Below, in pieces: positions 45,535-57,660 of a stretch of 64,000 bases of DNA. The notes beneath the pieces are model-generated. The model worked only from the letters and a program-made list of their open reading frames with translations. It did not search any database and was not told the origin of the DNA. This stretch comes from Magnolia sinica (taxonomy: Eukaryota; Streptophyta; Magnoliopsida; Magnoliales; Magnoliaceae), in the NCBI RefSeq assembly GCF_029962835.1, contig NC_080587.1, positions 56,201,528 to 56,265,527 on the forward strand. Direction: 5' to 3'. Each line of letters begins with the position of its first letter. The first letter of the stretch is position 1. Made by a program: the position numbers and the translations under genes.

Positions 45535-45935
45535 AAGGTAGGTGGAGCCCACAGTGATGTATGTGAGAAATCCACTATGTTATCACGGTACGACGTGTGC
45601 CCAAAAACGAAGTAGATCCAAAACTTAAGTGGGCCACACAACAATAGGAAAATGTTTATAGTCGATAATGATGCTTATATGCCATCTATTCCGTTCTCAA
45701 GGTCATTTCTACTGGGATGAACTCTAAACACGGAAATATCATCCTGATCCAAAATTTTCGTATCCCTGTGAATGTTCAATGGTGGACATTCACTGTTTAC
45801 TGTCATGTGGCCCACTTGAGTTTTGTATCTACCTTATTTTTTGGGCAATGTTCTATCATAACTTGGAAATTGGATGAATGGTATGGATTTACATCACAGT
45901 GGCCACAACTAGGCTGCCCGAGCCAATCCTCGTCC
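45535..45935. repeat. Foldback element 13
   Basis: GTAGGTGGAGCCCACAGTGA at the left; TTGGATGAATGGTATGGATT...TCACAGTGGCCACA at the right. Confidence 0.65.
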
Positions 45936-46079
45936 CACTCCTAGTATCTGGCTCTCTCCGTGCAAGCATCTCTCTTGTTTAAGAATCGTTCGTGCCGGCC
46001 TTAGTGTATTTAATGTCCATTAATTGGATGGCTAAAAATGCTAGATAAGTATCATTTTAGTATATAATCAATCTAAAAT

Positions 46080-46383
46080 AGGACCCACAATTTGGATGGT
46101 ATGGACGTACAATCCTCACTGTATCCCTCCATCTAGGTCTTTTGGACATTATCAATAAGTTGGATGAAAAATAAACATTACAGTGGGCCATAGAAGTTTT
46201 TAATGGTAGGAGTTCAGTCACCATTTTTTCCTGATATGAGGTCCACCTAAGTTTTGGATTTGCTTAATTTTTGGGATTACATCCTAAAATGGGCTGAAAA
46301 GATGGACGGATGGCATGGATATGCAAAAATTCATCAAGGTGGGCCCCATGGTAAGGGTAACACCCACAAGAATCCACTCCCAC
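46080..46383. repeat. Foldback element 14 (right part)
   Basis: From ACCCACAATTTGGATGGTAT through AGGTGGGCCCCATGG to a GAATCCACTCCCACC terminus near 46370-46383. Confidence 0.6.
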
Positions 46384-46447
46384 CTTCTGTATCTTCTTCC
46401 TGGAAGTGGATTGCATGGTGTGCACAACACCGACATCGGCTCTATGT

Positions 46448-46942
46448 TCATGCCAGCAAGTTCTGTGGGCCCCACCCTAATGTATGTACTATATCCACAC
46501 CATCCATCCATTTGGTGAGATCATTTTAGAGGATGAAATTAAAAATTAGTCAGATCCAAAGCTCAGGTAGACCACACCACATAGAGCAGTGAGAATGACA
46601 CCCATTGTTAAAACCTTCTGAGAGCCTCCCTTGATTTATTTTTTTTTTCCTGCAACCCAAGCATTTCATAAGGTCATGCAGCCTGGGATGAAGGGGAACA
46701 ACAAATATCAGCTTGATCCAAAACTTCTGAGAGCCCTAAGAAGTTTTTAATGATATCAATTAATCCCCACTGCTTTCTTTAGTGTGGTCTATTTGAACAT
46801 TCGATCTATCTCATTTTTCATCTCATGCCCTAAAATGATCTACCTAAATGAATGGACGGTTTGGATATAACACATAGATCATATTGGGGCCATATAACTT
46901 TATAGCGTAAACACATCCAAGTACACCACACAATCCGCTTCT
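46448..46942. repeat. Foldback element 15 (complete)
   Basis: CTGTGGGCCCCACCCTAATG...CACACCATCCATCC at the left; GGACGGTTTGGATATAACAC at the right; terminus AATCCGCTTC (46932-46941). Confidence 0.75.
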
Positions 46943-47021
46943 TTTCCTCGTTACAAATCTGTATTCAACATGACTCGACCTTACGGTAACATTGCATACG
47001 CTCAACTGCATAGTACTATTT

Positions 47022-47023
<2 letters not shown>

Positions 47024-47116
<93 letters not shown>
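47024..47116. repeat. (TA)n microsatellite
   Basis: About 45 TA units with one CA interruption, at the right edge of the TIR element and in place of a YIY-type codon run of the Copia RT. Confidence 0.95.
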
Positions 47117-47118
<2 letters not shown>

Positions 47119-47450
47119 ACATCATTTATTAGATATCCATTTAACTTTAAAATATTGTCAAAATTCTCATTCCATTATTTAGGAGCTTGTTTTAAATTGA
47201 ACAAGGACTTAATTAATATACATACTTTATTTTCCTTTCCTAGAATTATATAATTTTCATGTCGCTCTATGTAAATTTCTTCTTCTAACTCTCCATTTAC
47301 AAATGTTGTTTTAACATCTATTTGATGTACTACTAGCTTGTATATGGAAGTTATTGCAACTAATACCCTAATCGTTGTAATTCTAGTTATAGGTGAAGAT
47401 GTATCATAATAATCATAACCTTCTTTTTGTCTAAAACCTTTTATGACCAA
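47117..47450 (-). pseudogene. Copia RT, N-terminal half
   Basis: Reads GFRQKEGYDYYDTSSPITR, then QIDVKTTFVNGELEEEIYIE (D of the first catalytic motif present) and SLFNLKQAPK. After a stop it continues WNENFDNILKLNGYLIN up to the TA repeat. It joins the YVDD part at 43785 once the insertion is set aside. Confidence 0.85.
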
Positions 47451-48357
47451 TCTAGCTTTAAACTTATCTATATATTCATTTGGTTTAAGTTCTTTTTAAA
47501 CACCCACTTACACTCTACGGGCTTGTTTGTAGGATGAAGGTCTACGAGTTCCTAGTTGTTGTTCAATATAATTGATTATAATTCATCGTTTATACCTTCT
47601 CTTCAGAAAGAAGCATCTAGAAACTTAATGGCTTATAAATGTCTTATGATCATCTTATAACAAGAAAGTGAAAAACACATCCTCTAAGTTGGTCTCCTTT
47701 CAAGTTCTCGTGCTCCTTGTAGGTTCTGGTTCTACTTCATTATTCACATGTATAAATCTACTAGTTGAAGCAACATCAAACACACTAATTTCTTTTATTT
47801 CTATGGATTTAGTGTTCATAGAATAGTCATTTTTTTTTTTTAGAAATTCTGCATATCTAGCTTATATAATAGTGTTTGTATTTAGAAAATTATCCTTTGA
47901 TTTCAAAACAATGAACCTATATGCTGCACTGTTTTTTTGCATATCTTATAAAAACAAAATCAGTTGTCCTAGGACTTAGTTTCATTTTCTTGGTTTCAGG
48001 TAATTCTACTTTAGTCGGACACCCCCACACCTTTAGGTATTTATAACTAGGAGTGTGATTTTTTCACAGTTCATATGGTGTCTTACTAATTTTCTTATCA
48101 TGTATCCTATTTTGTATATAACATACATATAGTATGGCTTCTTCCTACATATTAGAGGGTAAAATAGAACTATTGAACATAACATTATTTATTTATTTTA
48201 ATATTTTATTCTTGCATTCAACTATTCCATTTTATTCTGGTGTATAGGGAGTAATAGTTTCATGTACCATTCTATTCTTTTCAGAGAGTTCTCTAATCTG
48301 GAAAGATTCCTACTCTCCTTCTATATCTGATCCAAGTCTTCTAATGTTCCTACTAAG

Positions 48358-48936
48358 TTAGTTTTCAACTTTTTCTTTATACTTAATGAATGATTTTAAA
48401 GCTTCATCTTTATTCGTTAGAAGGTATACTCTAGTATATTTAAAATAATCGTCTATGAATGTTACATAGTACCTTTTGCCTCCTTTAAACATGTGATTTC
48501 TAAAATCACTTAAGTCACCATGTATTGATTCTAATAAGTCGGAACTTATGCTAACAAATTTAACTGATTTTTTAATAAACTTGGATTCTATATAAGTTTC
48601 ACATTTTTTAAAGTTATCGACTAAAATGTTAGGTAGTAATCTTATTCGTTTAATTCTTTTTAAGGATTTTACATTCACGTGTCCTAATATACTATGCCAT
48701 AATGAAAAAGATTCAATAATATAAGTAGAACTGGATGACATCTTATTATTATTATCGTAAGAAATGTTTACAACGAATAGACAATTACTATAGTAATCAT
48801 TTCTAAGGAAGATTTCATTCTTGGTCATTGCAAGCTTATCAGAACCAAATACCAGTTTAACTGCAAGCTTATTGAGAAGAAAACCAAAGACCAAGTTATG
48901 ACGAATGTCAAACATATGTATCTCATTTTTTAGCAT
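48358..48936 (-). pseudogene. Copia pre-integrase and integrase core, N-terminal
   Basis: An open frame of 192 codons. LWHSILGHVNVKSLKRI is the HxxxH part of the zinc-binding pre-integrase domain, but the following CxxC is incomplete (only one Cys, in KKCETY). HGDLSDFRNHMFKGGKRYYV and FIDDYFKYTRVYLL correspond to the first two integrase catalytic regions. Then broken frames continue to about 47500. Confidence 0.8.
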
Positions 48937-49074
48937 TAAAGTCTTTCCCGATGTGAGCTTTAGAACATCATTTCATTTTTTAACAATTGGAGAGAATCGA
49001 GCATTTCCCATGAACACTTGTTCCTCATCTCCTGTCACTTGATAGGAGATAAACATGATATGATCCTTACATAC

Positions 49075-49400
49075 ATGCCGACTTGCCCAGGTAACTAATA
49101 TCCATTCCATGTTGTTTACTAGGAATACTTCAAACATAACGACAACCATGCCTAGATTTGCTTCAGCTTTAGCGAGATTGACTTGAGATTTTGTATTTTT
49201 GTTCTTAAGCCTACATTCATTCTCATAATGTCTCGGCTTCTTACAGTAGTTATAGGGCCCATTTTCTTGAATTGGCTGTTTGTTTTCTTTTTGGGCCTAA
49301 ACTCTTTAGAGCGATGTCCAAGCTTTTTATAGTTATAACAATTTTCTTTCTTTTTGTCATTTCGTGCCCGACTTGTTTCTACTATGTTAACCTTTGATAC
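49075..49400 (-). pseudogene. Copia zinc knuckle and protease, active site lost
   Basis: Minus-strand reading. CYNYKKLGHRSKEF is a knuckle that has lost its second and last Cys. WILVTWASRHVCKDHIMF near 49112-49060 lines up with the usual WxLDTGAS protease site, but the catalytic D is V and the G is W. Confidence 0.75.
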
Positions 49401-49406
49401 AGACTC

Positions 49407-49533
49407 GTTTGCATTTTCAATTTAATCTCTGTTTCTGCTAGCCTCCTTTATTCTTATGTGTACGATTATATTTTCTAAAGAAATGCCATTTTTCTTATGT
49501 TTCATTTTGTTTTTGTATTCTTTCTAAGAAGGA
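49407..49533 (-). repeat. Duplicated gag segment, copy A
   Basis: About 127 bp matching 53178-53304 with roughly 15-20% differences. Both read a Copia gag stretch around ENIIVRIRIEE on the minus strand. Confidence 0.75.
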
Positions 49534-51596
49534 TGTCGTAACACCCCGAACTTTTCAATACTCAAGCATTAAAAGTTCTCGAGTGTTGCCATGAAATTGA
49601 ACTTGGTATGTACATGTGTACGATACTAATTTAACTATCCTAACCTTAAATCTATTCTTAAATATGAATCTGACCATTGGGAATAATCTTCATCCATAGA
49701 TCAAGCCACCCGACCGTCAATTTTGGGAGGAGACCATCCATTATGTGGTTTGATATATATACATTCCTTTAATTAATTTGGTGAATAACTCTTTATTTAT
49801 AATGATTTAGATATAAGTTCTTTCGTAAGAATTGCTTAGAAACGTTCCTATAACCATGTAGAACCATTAGATTTTTCATAACTCTTAGATCATCAATACT
49901 TACGAAAATGCCATTAACCAAGATGCTTGAATTCCAAATCGCATAATTCTCATGATCTATTTCATGTAAAATTTTATACCATGCCCATTTATCATAAATT
50001 AATCATACATGTCGAATTTCACCCCTTATATCATTATAAAAGTGGCCCAATTGACAAATTAGCCCGTAACCGTTGATTTTAACATCCATCGAGTAAAGAA
50101 ACCTCGTAGGTAGTCGTAGTATGATATTTCCCTTCATATGAACAACCTGAATTGCCCATCATATGGATGAAGTATGAAATATGAAGACTCACTTTGATAG
50201 GCTTTTCCTTAGGCGCGAAATTATCATTTATAGGCTTACCAACTCCTTATAAATCTAGATCTTCAGATTTAACCACTTTCTGTTGTCCATTGAAACTCAA
50301 ACTTGGACCAGACCTTGGCCTCACATGACTACGATATCATACAAAATTTAGACCTTGATCTATGATCCTATACTGTTGAACGCTGAAGCTGGTTCCTTCC
50401 CTTTTACGCAAAAGGTGATATTTTAGATTTAGACTTTCCCACCATCAATCAACCACCAAAATTTGCCCAATAGTTTGCCTATCTTGATTACATATTTACT
50501 CCAAAATTTAGCCTTGATTATTAAGCGTGGACCACTAATTGAGATCAAGTCCATTTTGGGCACCCGCTAGGAGCACTTTTAAGATAAGCCTCCGATCAAC
50601 TCCATACTTGGGCCCATGGGCCAACACGGCATGCCGAAGTCAATGAAGAGTGTGGATCTTCTTAAATGTCATCACAGTGGACTCCACATTATCTCTACAC
50701 ACAATCGGATCCACACTAAGTTACCTTACGTACTTCTCCACCTCTTTAATTCCGGAAGATTTTTTATCGTAAAGATCAGTGTGACCCACCAAAAGCTCGA
50801 ATCATCTCCATATTTGAACACGTTGGTCTACATGATCTGACCAAGATTATGAATGGAGTGGATCTTATGAGAGATTAATAGAGGTGGACCCCACCTATCA
50901 ACCAAAAAGATTCATAATGCCGCACGCAGTGATAGCATTTGAAGCTATCGCGACCGCGAGAAATTCTTTGAAACCTCCTTGTAAAACTCCTCTACCGAGA
51001 ACTTTCTACCTATCTTGACTATCCAAGCTGAGATAGTGTGAAATCCGACCTCCACCAGGGATTTTGGGAAGACCAAAAAAATTCCAACACGCTGTAAGTG
51101 ACGAATTTATCGGAGCTCTTGTAGTGAGTTGCGGAAAATCACCACAACACAGCCTGATGATAACCACCAATCTACTCATTGGATTTATAGGGCCCACAAG
51201 CTCTCTGTGGGCCATTCAAATCACCTTCAATCATTGGATCGAAGGAAGACTCTATGGTTGATGATCTGCCATTAAAACTTGGGCCATCTTCTTCATTCAA
51301 AAGCCGATTCCAACTTTCATGCTACTACACTATGTAATAATCTAATCCGACCAAATGGTGGCCCATCCAGAACCGATCCATCTTTTAAAAGAAATAAAGA
51401 AGTCCTTTAAGGACCGAAATCAGTAGATGTCGCAAACGGAACTTGCACCGTTCGCTTTCACACGATACGTAACCTGCTGTTTTAACATAACACAGACTCC
51501 CTCCTCACGTCATAATCAGCCGAAACCTCTATAAGAGTAACTCTCCATTGGTGACCGTCCAACACTTGGAGAATCATAGAGAGAAGATATCAGTTC

Positions 51597-51643
<47 letters not shown>

Positions 51644-53177
51644 GAGTTGATGCACGAGTCATCTCGACTCGGTTGGGTTTAGTCAAGTAGGAGTTCTGGT
51701 TTGTCCAAATCTACTTGCTGACCTTCCAAAAGAAAAGGAAGAAAGAGAAGAAGAAGAAGAAGAAGAAGAAAAGATGAGAGAGAGATTGAGCGTTGCACGG
51801 GCGTCAATCAACAACTCATCGAGTCATTGGCATAGGTCCAGCCAAGTTCAATGTTTTTAAGAGGTGAGTTGATTTCCTATATTATGATCCTCAGCTAGCG
51901 TTGGATTCCATCCAACTCTAAATTCAAAACACTATTTATAGAATTTCTCCATAGCAAGTCAAGTTGAGTTGAATCATCACCGAGTGTCGATGAACTCGAA
52001 TTAGTGGGCTGAAATTTACTGAATGAGGTAAGTTATACAATAACCTAGTTTGATTTTTTTTTTTTTTAATTTAGTTGTTACTTAATGTAAACTTATGTCT
52101 ACATCTATATTAAACCCTAACCTAAAGTTTCGATCTTAACCATACAATCCAAATAATGTGATGATCTAACCGTAAGAATCATGTTAAGTGTGCTAGAGTT
52201 GGGTACTACAACACACCTATTCAAATCTAGCAACGTTAGAGTGAGATTGAATTCAAGAGGTGAGGGTTTTTCCTTTAAATTTTGCAATATAATTAATTTG
52301 ATTACATCTTTCTTACATGTTTCAAGTTTTTAACATTGTTTATCTTCACCATATAAGTCATTGCTACCTAATTCAAATCACTACATTATTATCTTACACG
52401 TAAGTATTATGTTGGAAATTCCACTTCTAGTGATCAATATACTATCGTGGATGTAATGCGTTACGAGTAATGACCCTCTTGGTCAGCACGTAATCCTGTG
52501 GGTTGGTGAGTGGTACACAATTGATATAAGTAAATCGCCATGCGTGTTACATCACTTCTCGGAATTATATGTCGTAAATAGTCGCTCTATGAATACATCG
52601 TGTCACGTAAATCCCCCAATCGCGTTGTTGTGTTGCCTTAAGATGTTCGCATAAATTCATGTTAAAATTGGACACACCGGCGAATTTCCGTAGTGTGAGA
52701 ATGCGGGCGAGTCTGATATTTTGAATTACTTTCCACATTATGATCATGATCGGGGAGTGTGATGGACCGCACATACATTGCTAGGCATGCGTTGCATGTA
52801 CAATGTTTGTGTATACCGATACCACTTGTATTTGTGGAGTATGAGATGTATCAGAACTCTTCTATTATTCTTATGAATCACTTGAATCATTGTAAACTTT
52901 AAAGGACAACCAATACTATGAGTGGGGGTTGACCCTTTCCAACCATGCATATATTGCAGGTGAATTTACAAGTTGATGATACGAACAATAATTATTTTAT
53001 GGAAGATTCTTTCGAATAAAGAAGAAGATAACACCACAAATTATTTTATTTATTTTCCGCTGTGAACTTTGATAATATAATAAACTCCCATTAAAAAGGC
53101 ATTTAGTGATTTGTTCAATTCTTCTACTCTAATGGAATAATAAATATAGTTGATTTTACTTTTGTGAATGGTTACCT
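49534..53177 (+). mobile_element. 3.6-kb LTR-like block inserted in Copia gag
   Basis: Begins TGTCGTAACACCCCGAACTT, a typical start of plant Ty3/gypsy LTRs, exactly where gag copy A ends. It contains a (GA)n run at 51600-51643, GAA repeats near 51745-51770 and no conserved ORF. The right end is taken as the base before gag copy B; I see no clear CA terminus there. Confidence 0.55.
51600..51643. repeat. (GA)n microsatellite
   Basis: About 21 GA units. Confidence 0.95.
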
Positions 53178-53304
53178 GTTTGCATTTTCAATTTGGTCTA
53201 TGTATCTATTAGCCTCCTCTATTCTTATGTGTTCGATTATATTTTCTAAAAAAAATAATATATTTCATATGTTTCATTCTGTTTTTATATTTTTTCAGGA
53301 AGAA
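53178..53304 (-). repeat. Duplicated gag segment, copy B
   Basis: Partner of 49407-49533; here it continues without a break into upstream gag. Confidence 0.75.
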
Positions 53305-53774
53305 AGTAGCTTTTCAATCAGCACTCCTGACAAGAATACTTTGTTCATTTTCATTCCCTTAATCATCATTTCATCTACTGGATTCTGATAATCATGAATC
53401 TAGTTTATGACAGGTTTATCGTCTGTCATTTCATAATGAAGGAAGTTTGCGATAATATATTTCTTAGATCGTTCATCTTCATGGATATATTTCTTTTTTA
53501 GTGCGGTCTAAATGTATTTAGCAGATTCATAATAAACATAGATGTTGTATAATTCATTGGATAAGATATTCGGGATGTAATATTTACAGTTATTGACATC
53601 TCTAAATTCATTTTTGTTTGCTGAATCAACTATAAATGAATACGAAAGATGTAAAAAAAACTTTAATATTTTCAGTGCAAAACTAATTTTTTGTTTTCAT
53701 CTTTTGAAATTCTGTCTGACAAACGGTTCGATTTTGGATAGTTCAGTCATAGGGTTGATTGTGATGGTAGCCAT
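53178..53774 (-). pseudogene. Copia gag N-terminus
   Basis: Start MATITINPMTELSKIEPF at 53774, then in broken frames EMTDDKPVINQIHDYQNPVD and GVLIEKLLSSWKN-like sequence, the UBN2 gag order. Several stops and frameshifts. Confidence 0.75.
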
Positions 53775-53934
53775 GGAATACAATAGAGTTTTGGTTGTAA
53801 CTTGACTCGATTTTCAACCGGTTATTAAAATAGTTGAACACTATTTACAAAAACAAAGAAGAAAACTTTTCTGTTTCCAAATATCAAAAAGATATCTACT
53901 GTTTCCAAAATTAAATATTTGGTTTCAAGATGGT

Positions 53935-54542
53935 TGGAAATAATGTACTGAAAATAGTAGATAATATTAAAAAATAAAAAATTAAATAATAAAATTAATA
54001 AAGTAAGAAAAGATGACTTATTTGTTTGAGTGGAGGTGTAATTGGGTCACTTGGCTTGAAACCAAATCTGCCCTCCTTGTACCGCATACCAAGTGCAACA
54101 AGAATCTTAGACAGGTGGCCTCCAGGATACAATGACTATTACCCGGTCCCAGTGGTTCACTCACCGTACATGGGTTTGAACTAGCGTGCAGAACTTAACC
54201 GAAGTGAGTTGACTCGGTGGAGAACTCAGTTGGCAGAAATCGTTAGTGCGAGTATACTCTCACTCCTCACATAGACCCGGACCCGGCCCGGAACAGAGTG
54301 CACGCATGCACGGCTATGGTTCGGCTTGGCGCACGCACGCATGTGTGGTCAATTACTCTCACTCCTCGGGGCTTAGGCTCCATACAAAAATCAATTTTCA
54401 TATACTTGGGTTTTTCTTTGATTCTATTTGATGTGGGATAAGAGAAATACACTAAAAACAAAACACTTAATAAAAAGAAATATGAAAACAAAATTTTGAA
54501 TTTTGAAACAAAATTATTTTAAAATTCTATTTAAATACAACA
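53935..54542 (-). repeat. 5' LTR of the second Copia element (shortened)
   Basis: TGGAAATAATGTACTG...AAATACAACA. It shares GAAAAGATGACTTATTTGTT and GCGTGCAGAACTTAACCGAA-like blocks with 41330-42240 and has a 300-bp internal gap. Confidence 0.75.
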
Positions 54543-54650
54543 AGTTTACCGGGTTGAGACTACTCAAAATATTGAGGTATGATCAATTGTCATACCATAT
54601 GCCAACTGTCCATAGCTAGGATCTCATTCTACCTTCATGGTAATAGAGAA

Positions 54651-54705
54651 TGCAGATATTGAGATGGCTAATGGCTTGATGATGGACTGTCAAGATCATC
54701 TTTCA
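54651..54705 (+). repeat. 55-bp direct duplication, left copy
   Basis: TGCAGATATTGAGATGGCTA...AAGATCATCTTTCA, identical to 55395-55449. Confidence 0.95.
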
Positions 54706-55394
54706 GGCTTTTTAATTTAAAAAATAAAAAAATTAATAAATTCAAAATTAAATCATAAATTTGCTTCTTATCTTTTTAAATGCAAAATTACTAATTAAAC
54801 TTTTGTATTCAAGTTTACCCAATAAATCAGTTTTGATAGATAAAATTGCTAAATTGTTTAATCTATCTTGAGACATAATTGTTCGTAAATAATTTTTTAT
54901 AATCTTTAGTTTTGAAAACTTCTTTTTGCAGATGCAACTGTAACAAGTATGGTAAATAGTATTTTATATGTAAAAAACAATTTGGAAAGCAATCTAGTTC
55001 TTTTATTAGTTTTTAGAAAAATGACGTTAGAATTTAATTTTTTTAGAACTTAATTAGTAATAAAGTAGGTAGTTATGGTCCTAGGTTTTAGGAGAAAAAT
55101 TTATTGAGAATGATACTATTATTTTGAAAAGATACGATAGAGTTAGATCATTATTATCGATAGTGCTAGTTTCTAGGATTTGCTTTTTATTTTCAATTTC
55201 AAATTTGTAAACTAATTTTTAGATGTTCTTATTTTGTAGGCTTTTTAATAAGTTTTATTTTAAAAAATTTAAGCTTTTTTTCTTCTTTGAAATTTTAATT
55301 TTACTATAATATAGGACCTTTATAATTAAGAAACTTTAATTTTGTTATAATATAGGGCTAACATAATTAGGAAGCCTTAGGCGATTGCCTCACC
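54706..55394 (-). pseudogene. hAT transposase scrap between duplications
   Basis: AT-rich. On the minus strand TILVTVASAKRSFQN and then broken pieces KLIYWVNL resemble the LPVTVASxERSFSK block of another plant hAT family, different from the one at 4216. Full of stops. Confidence 0.5.
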
Positions 55395-55449
55395 TGCAGA
55401 TATTGAGATGGCTAATGGCTTGATGATGGACTGTCAAGATCATCTTTCA
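55395..55449 (+). repeat. 55-bp direct duplication, right copy
   Basis: Identical to 54651-54705. Confidence 0.95.
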
Positions 55450-55694
55450 CAGTACTATCATCTATGATACCATAAAGAAGTGTCTACGAATGTAAATGGC
55501 TCTTTTCTCAACATCCAGTGAAATGAGAGGAGAGAAGTGTTGTATTTATAAAGTTAATTTTTTAATTTCAATTGTAACTCAAGAGTAAATAAGTTATAAA
55601 TATTTATAAGTATAATCACGACATGCTTCCCAACGTGACATTGACAACTATGTCTTTGAAAACTTTATCACTTAACCCAAGGAGAAAAGCTTTA

Positions 55695-56085
55695 AAATTG
55701 TTGGGCCCACTATGATATTTGTGTCTTATCCACACCTTCCATCCCTTCTACCATATCATTTTAGGGAATTTTGCCAAAAAAATTGGCAGATCCAAATCTC
55801 AAGTGGGCCACACTAATGGAAACAGTGAGAATTGAATGCCTACCATTGAAAATTTCTAAGGCCCCATAAATTTTGGATCAAGCTCATATGTTTTGGTGGC
55901 CCTTTATCCATGACTATGTGACCTTATGAACAGGTTGGATGACAAATAGACATCACTGTGGGCCCTAGGGAGGAAACAATTTTCAACGGTGGGTGGCTCT
56001 ATGACCACTGTTTCTCGAGGTGTGGTCCACTTGAGCTTTAGATTTGCCACATTTTTGGACTCATGCCCTAAAATGTGTGAACTTT
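55695..56085. repeat. Foldback element 16 (right end cut)
   Basis: GGGCCCACTATGATATTTGT...CCACACCTTCCATCCC at the left; the right arm stops at ATGCCCTAAAATG before its GGATGGACGG part. Confidence 0.7.
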
Positions 56086-56089
56086 AGGC

Positions 56090-56585
56090 AATGCTTATGT
56101 GATTTGAAGACCACTGCTAATAGCTTTTAAGATTTAAGATCTTCAAACTAGGGGATTATCTTGGTCCGTGGTTCATGCACAATTCTTATTAGTAGATTGA
56201 CAGTTTGGATGAAGCATGGGCCTCGCATGTGGGAACTTTAGGCCGTAGCATGCCATAAAAGGTACATTTCCTCTCAAGGGAATGCGATAATTCCTCATCT
56301 TTTTAACAACACGTACTCCTGTAAGTGTGGCAATGAGATAATAATTTTAGTACTCTTTTTCCCGTCCAGAGCAGAGCCTGTTCTGATTCATGGAAAGGAT
56401 AGGAAAGGAGACATTGTTTCCTCTAAAACTTTCTATTATTTTTCAAGCCTTTCTTGTTGGGAATTTGTAAACACCATTTTCACTTTATATCTTTACTGAA
56501 AAATAAACAAAATCTATTTTCCTACTTCCACCCCTAAGTTATTTTGGGACAACGGAGAAAGAAATGGACTTATTTGGGGCTAAAG
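56090..56585. other. Unassigned stretch
   Basis: No ORF or named motif. A weak GCCTGTTCTGATTCATGGAAAGG near 56380 may pair with an inverted copy near 58430 (see rejected list). Confidence 0.3.
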
Positions 56586-56589
56586 CCAA

Positions 56590-57137
56590 TGTACCACAAT
56601 CCATCTTCAATGACTCCACACGTGCCAATGTCCCAATGTGCCAAATGAGCCATTGTCCATCTTCAATTTTTCTCTACTAGTGCCACTATGCCACCACCAA
56701 TGTGCTACATATGCCACAATCTATCTTTTCTTGTGCCACCTGTACAAGAGGCCCACATGTGATAATATGCCACACGTGCCACCATACATCTTCTCTTGCA
56801 CTCCACATGTGCCACATGTACCACCATTTATCTTCTCTTGTGCCCTACGTGTGCAAAGTGCCCCACATGCACCAATGTGCCACATGTACCATCATCTATC
56901 TTTACTCACTCTACATGTGTCATTGTGTCAATGTACTAATGTGCACAAGTGCTCCCACAAGGCCATAAGTGCCCAGATGTGTCAATTGTGCCAATATGTG
57001 CCTTGTGCATATGTGCCATCATGCAACTTCAATCACCACACGTCTACCAAGTGTGCCACAATTCAGGTTCAAATGCCCCACATATGCCTTGTATGCCACA
57101 TATTCCATGATCTATCTTTGCACATCTCACATGTACC
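56590..57137 (+). repeat. Degenerate minisatellite, TGCCACATGTGCC theme
   Basis: Irregular repetition of GTGCCACATGTRCCACC, ATCTATCTTYTCTTGTGCC and CCACATGTG. The open frames across it are due to composition, not coding. Confidence 0.75.
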
Positions 57138-57320
57138 TGTTAGACAGGCCACATGCCTTGTATACCTTGTATAACTAGTATACCTTCTATAGTTCATTTC
57201 TATAGATAGATGATTCTGTTTTTATCATTTACCTTGTATAGATGACTGTAGATCTCTATATATTCAACCCTTTAAGTTGTCTCAAATACAAGAAAACCAA
57301 TCGTCTTCTCTCAGTTTTCA
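57138..57320 (+). repeat. Short 5' LTR of a third Copia element
   Basis: TGTTAGACAGGCC...CTCAGTTTTCA, 183 bp, immediately followed by a primer site. The left limit is less sure than the right. Confidence 0.65.
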
Positions 57321-57332
57321 TGGTATCAGAGC
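57321..57332 (+). other. Primer-binding site, tRNA-Met type
   Basis: TGGTATCAGAGC touching the LTR end; fixes a left-to-right orientation. Confidence 0.85.
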
Positions 57333-57470
57333 CATACCGATCCAAATCCAGTACCTCCTTTGTCATCGGCAGCACCCCCTGACAGATTCGGCCCTTGCCG
57401 CGTCACATAGCCCCGTCCGACCATCCCTGCCCCGTCACACAACCCGTCCGACCACCCTGTTGCTATGTCA

Positions 57471-57660
57471 GGCCACCCCTACTGCTGCGTCCGGCCACCC
57501 CTACTGCTGCGTCCGGCCACCTCTGCTGCTCCGGCCGCCGCCGCCGCTGTTGCATCCGGCCACCTCTGCTGCTCCAGCCGACCCTGCTGCTGCGTCCGGC
57601 CAACCCTGCTGCATCCGGCAGCCCCTGTTGTTGTGTTCGGCCATCCCTTGGGTAGCTCCT
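57471..57660 (+). repeat. GC-rich leader repeat, 22-27-bp units
   Basis: CTGCTGCGTCCGGCCACC-like units, about seven, with an embedded GCCGCCGCCGCCGCT run. They lie between the primer site and gag of the third Copia element. Confidence 0.75.

Larger units (their letters stand above)
43786..47023. mobile_element. 3.2-kb TIR element built of foldback modules, inserted in Copia RT
   Basis: Terminal inverted repeats of about 50 bp: GGAAATGGTACTATGCGGTC...GCATGCAATGTTACCGT on the left, and on the other strand GGAAATAGTACTATGCAGTT...GCATGCAATG..ACCGT from the right. It is flanked by TA repeats on both sides. The interior holds six foldback copies or halves and GATCC/GATCCGA-rich patches, and no transposase. 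Superfamily not recognised. Confidence 0.65.
41330..54542 (-). mobile_element. Second Copia element, minus strand, decayed and twice interrupted
   Basis: Direct LTRs 41330-42240 and 53935-54542. Flanks AGTCT (41325-41329) and AGTTT (54543-54547) agree at 4 of 5 bases as a target duplication. Gag, protease, integrase, RT and RNase H follow in Copia order on the minus strand, so the 5' LTR is on the right. Insertions: a TIR element (43786-47023) inside RT and an LTR-like block (49534-53177) inside gag. No primer site is recognisable next to the right LTR. Confidence 0.8.

Noticed and set aside
56638..57178. 178-codon Cys/His-rich frame that could suggest a zinc-binding protein.
   Set aside because: Produced by the TGCCACATGTG repeat; the residues follow the DNA repeat, not a domain spacing.
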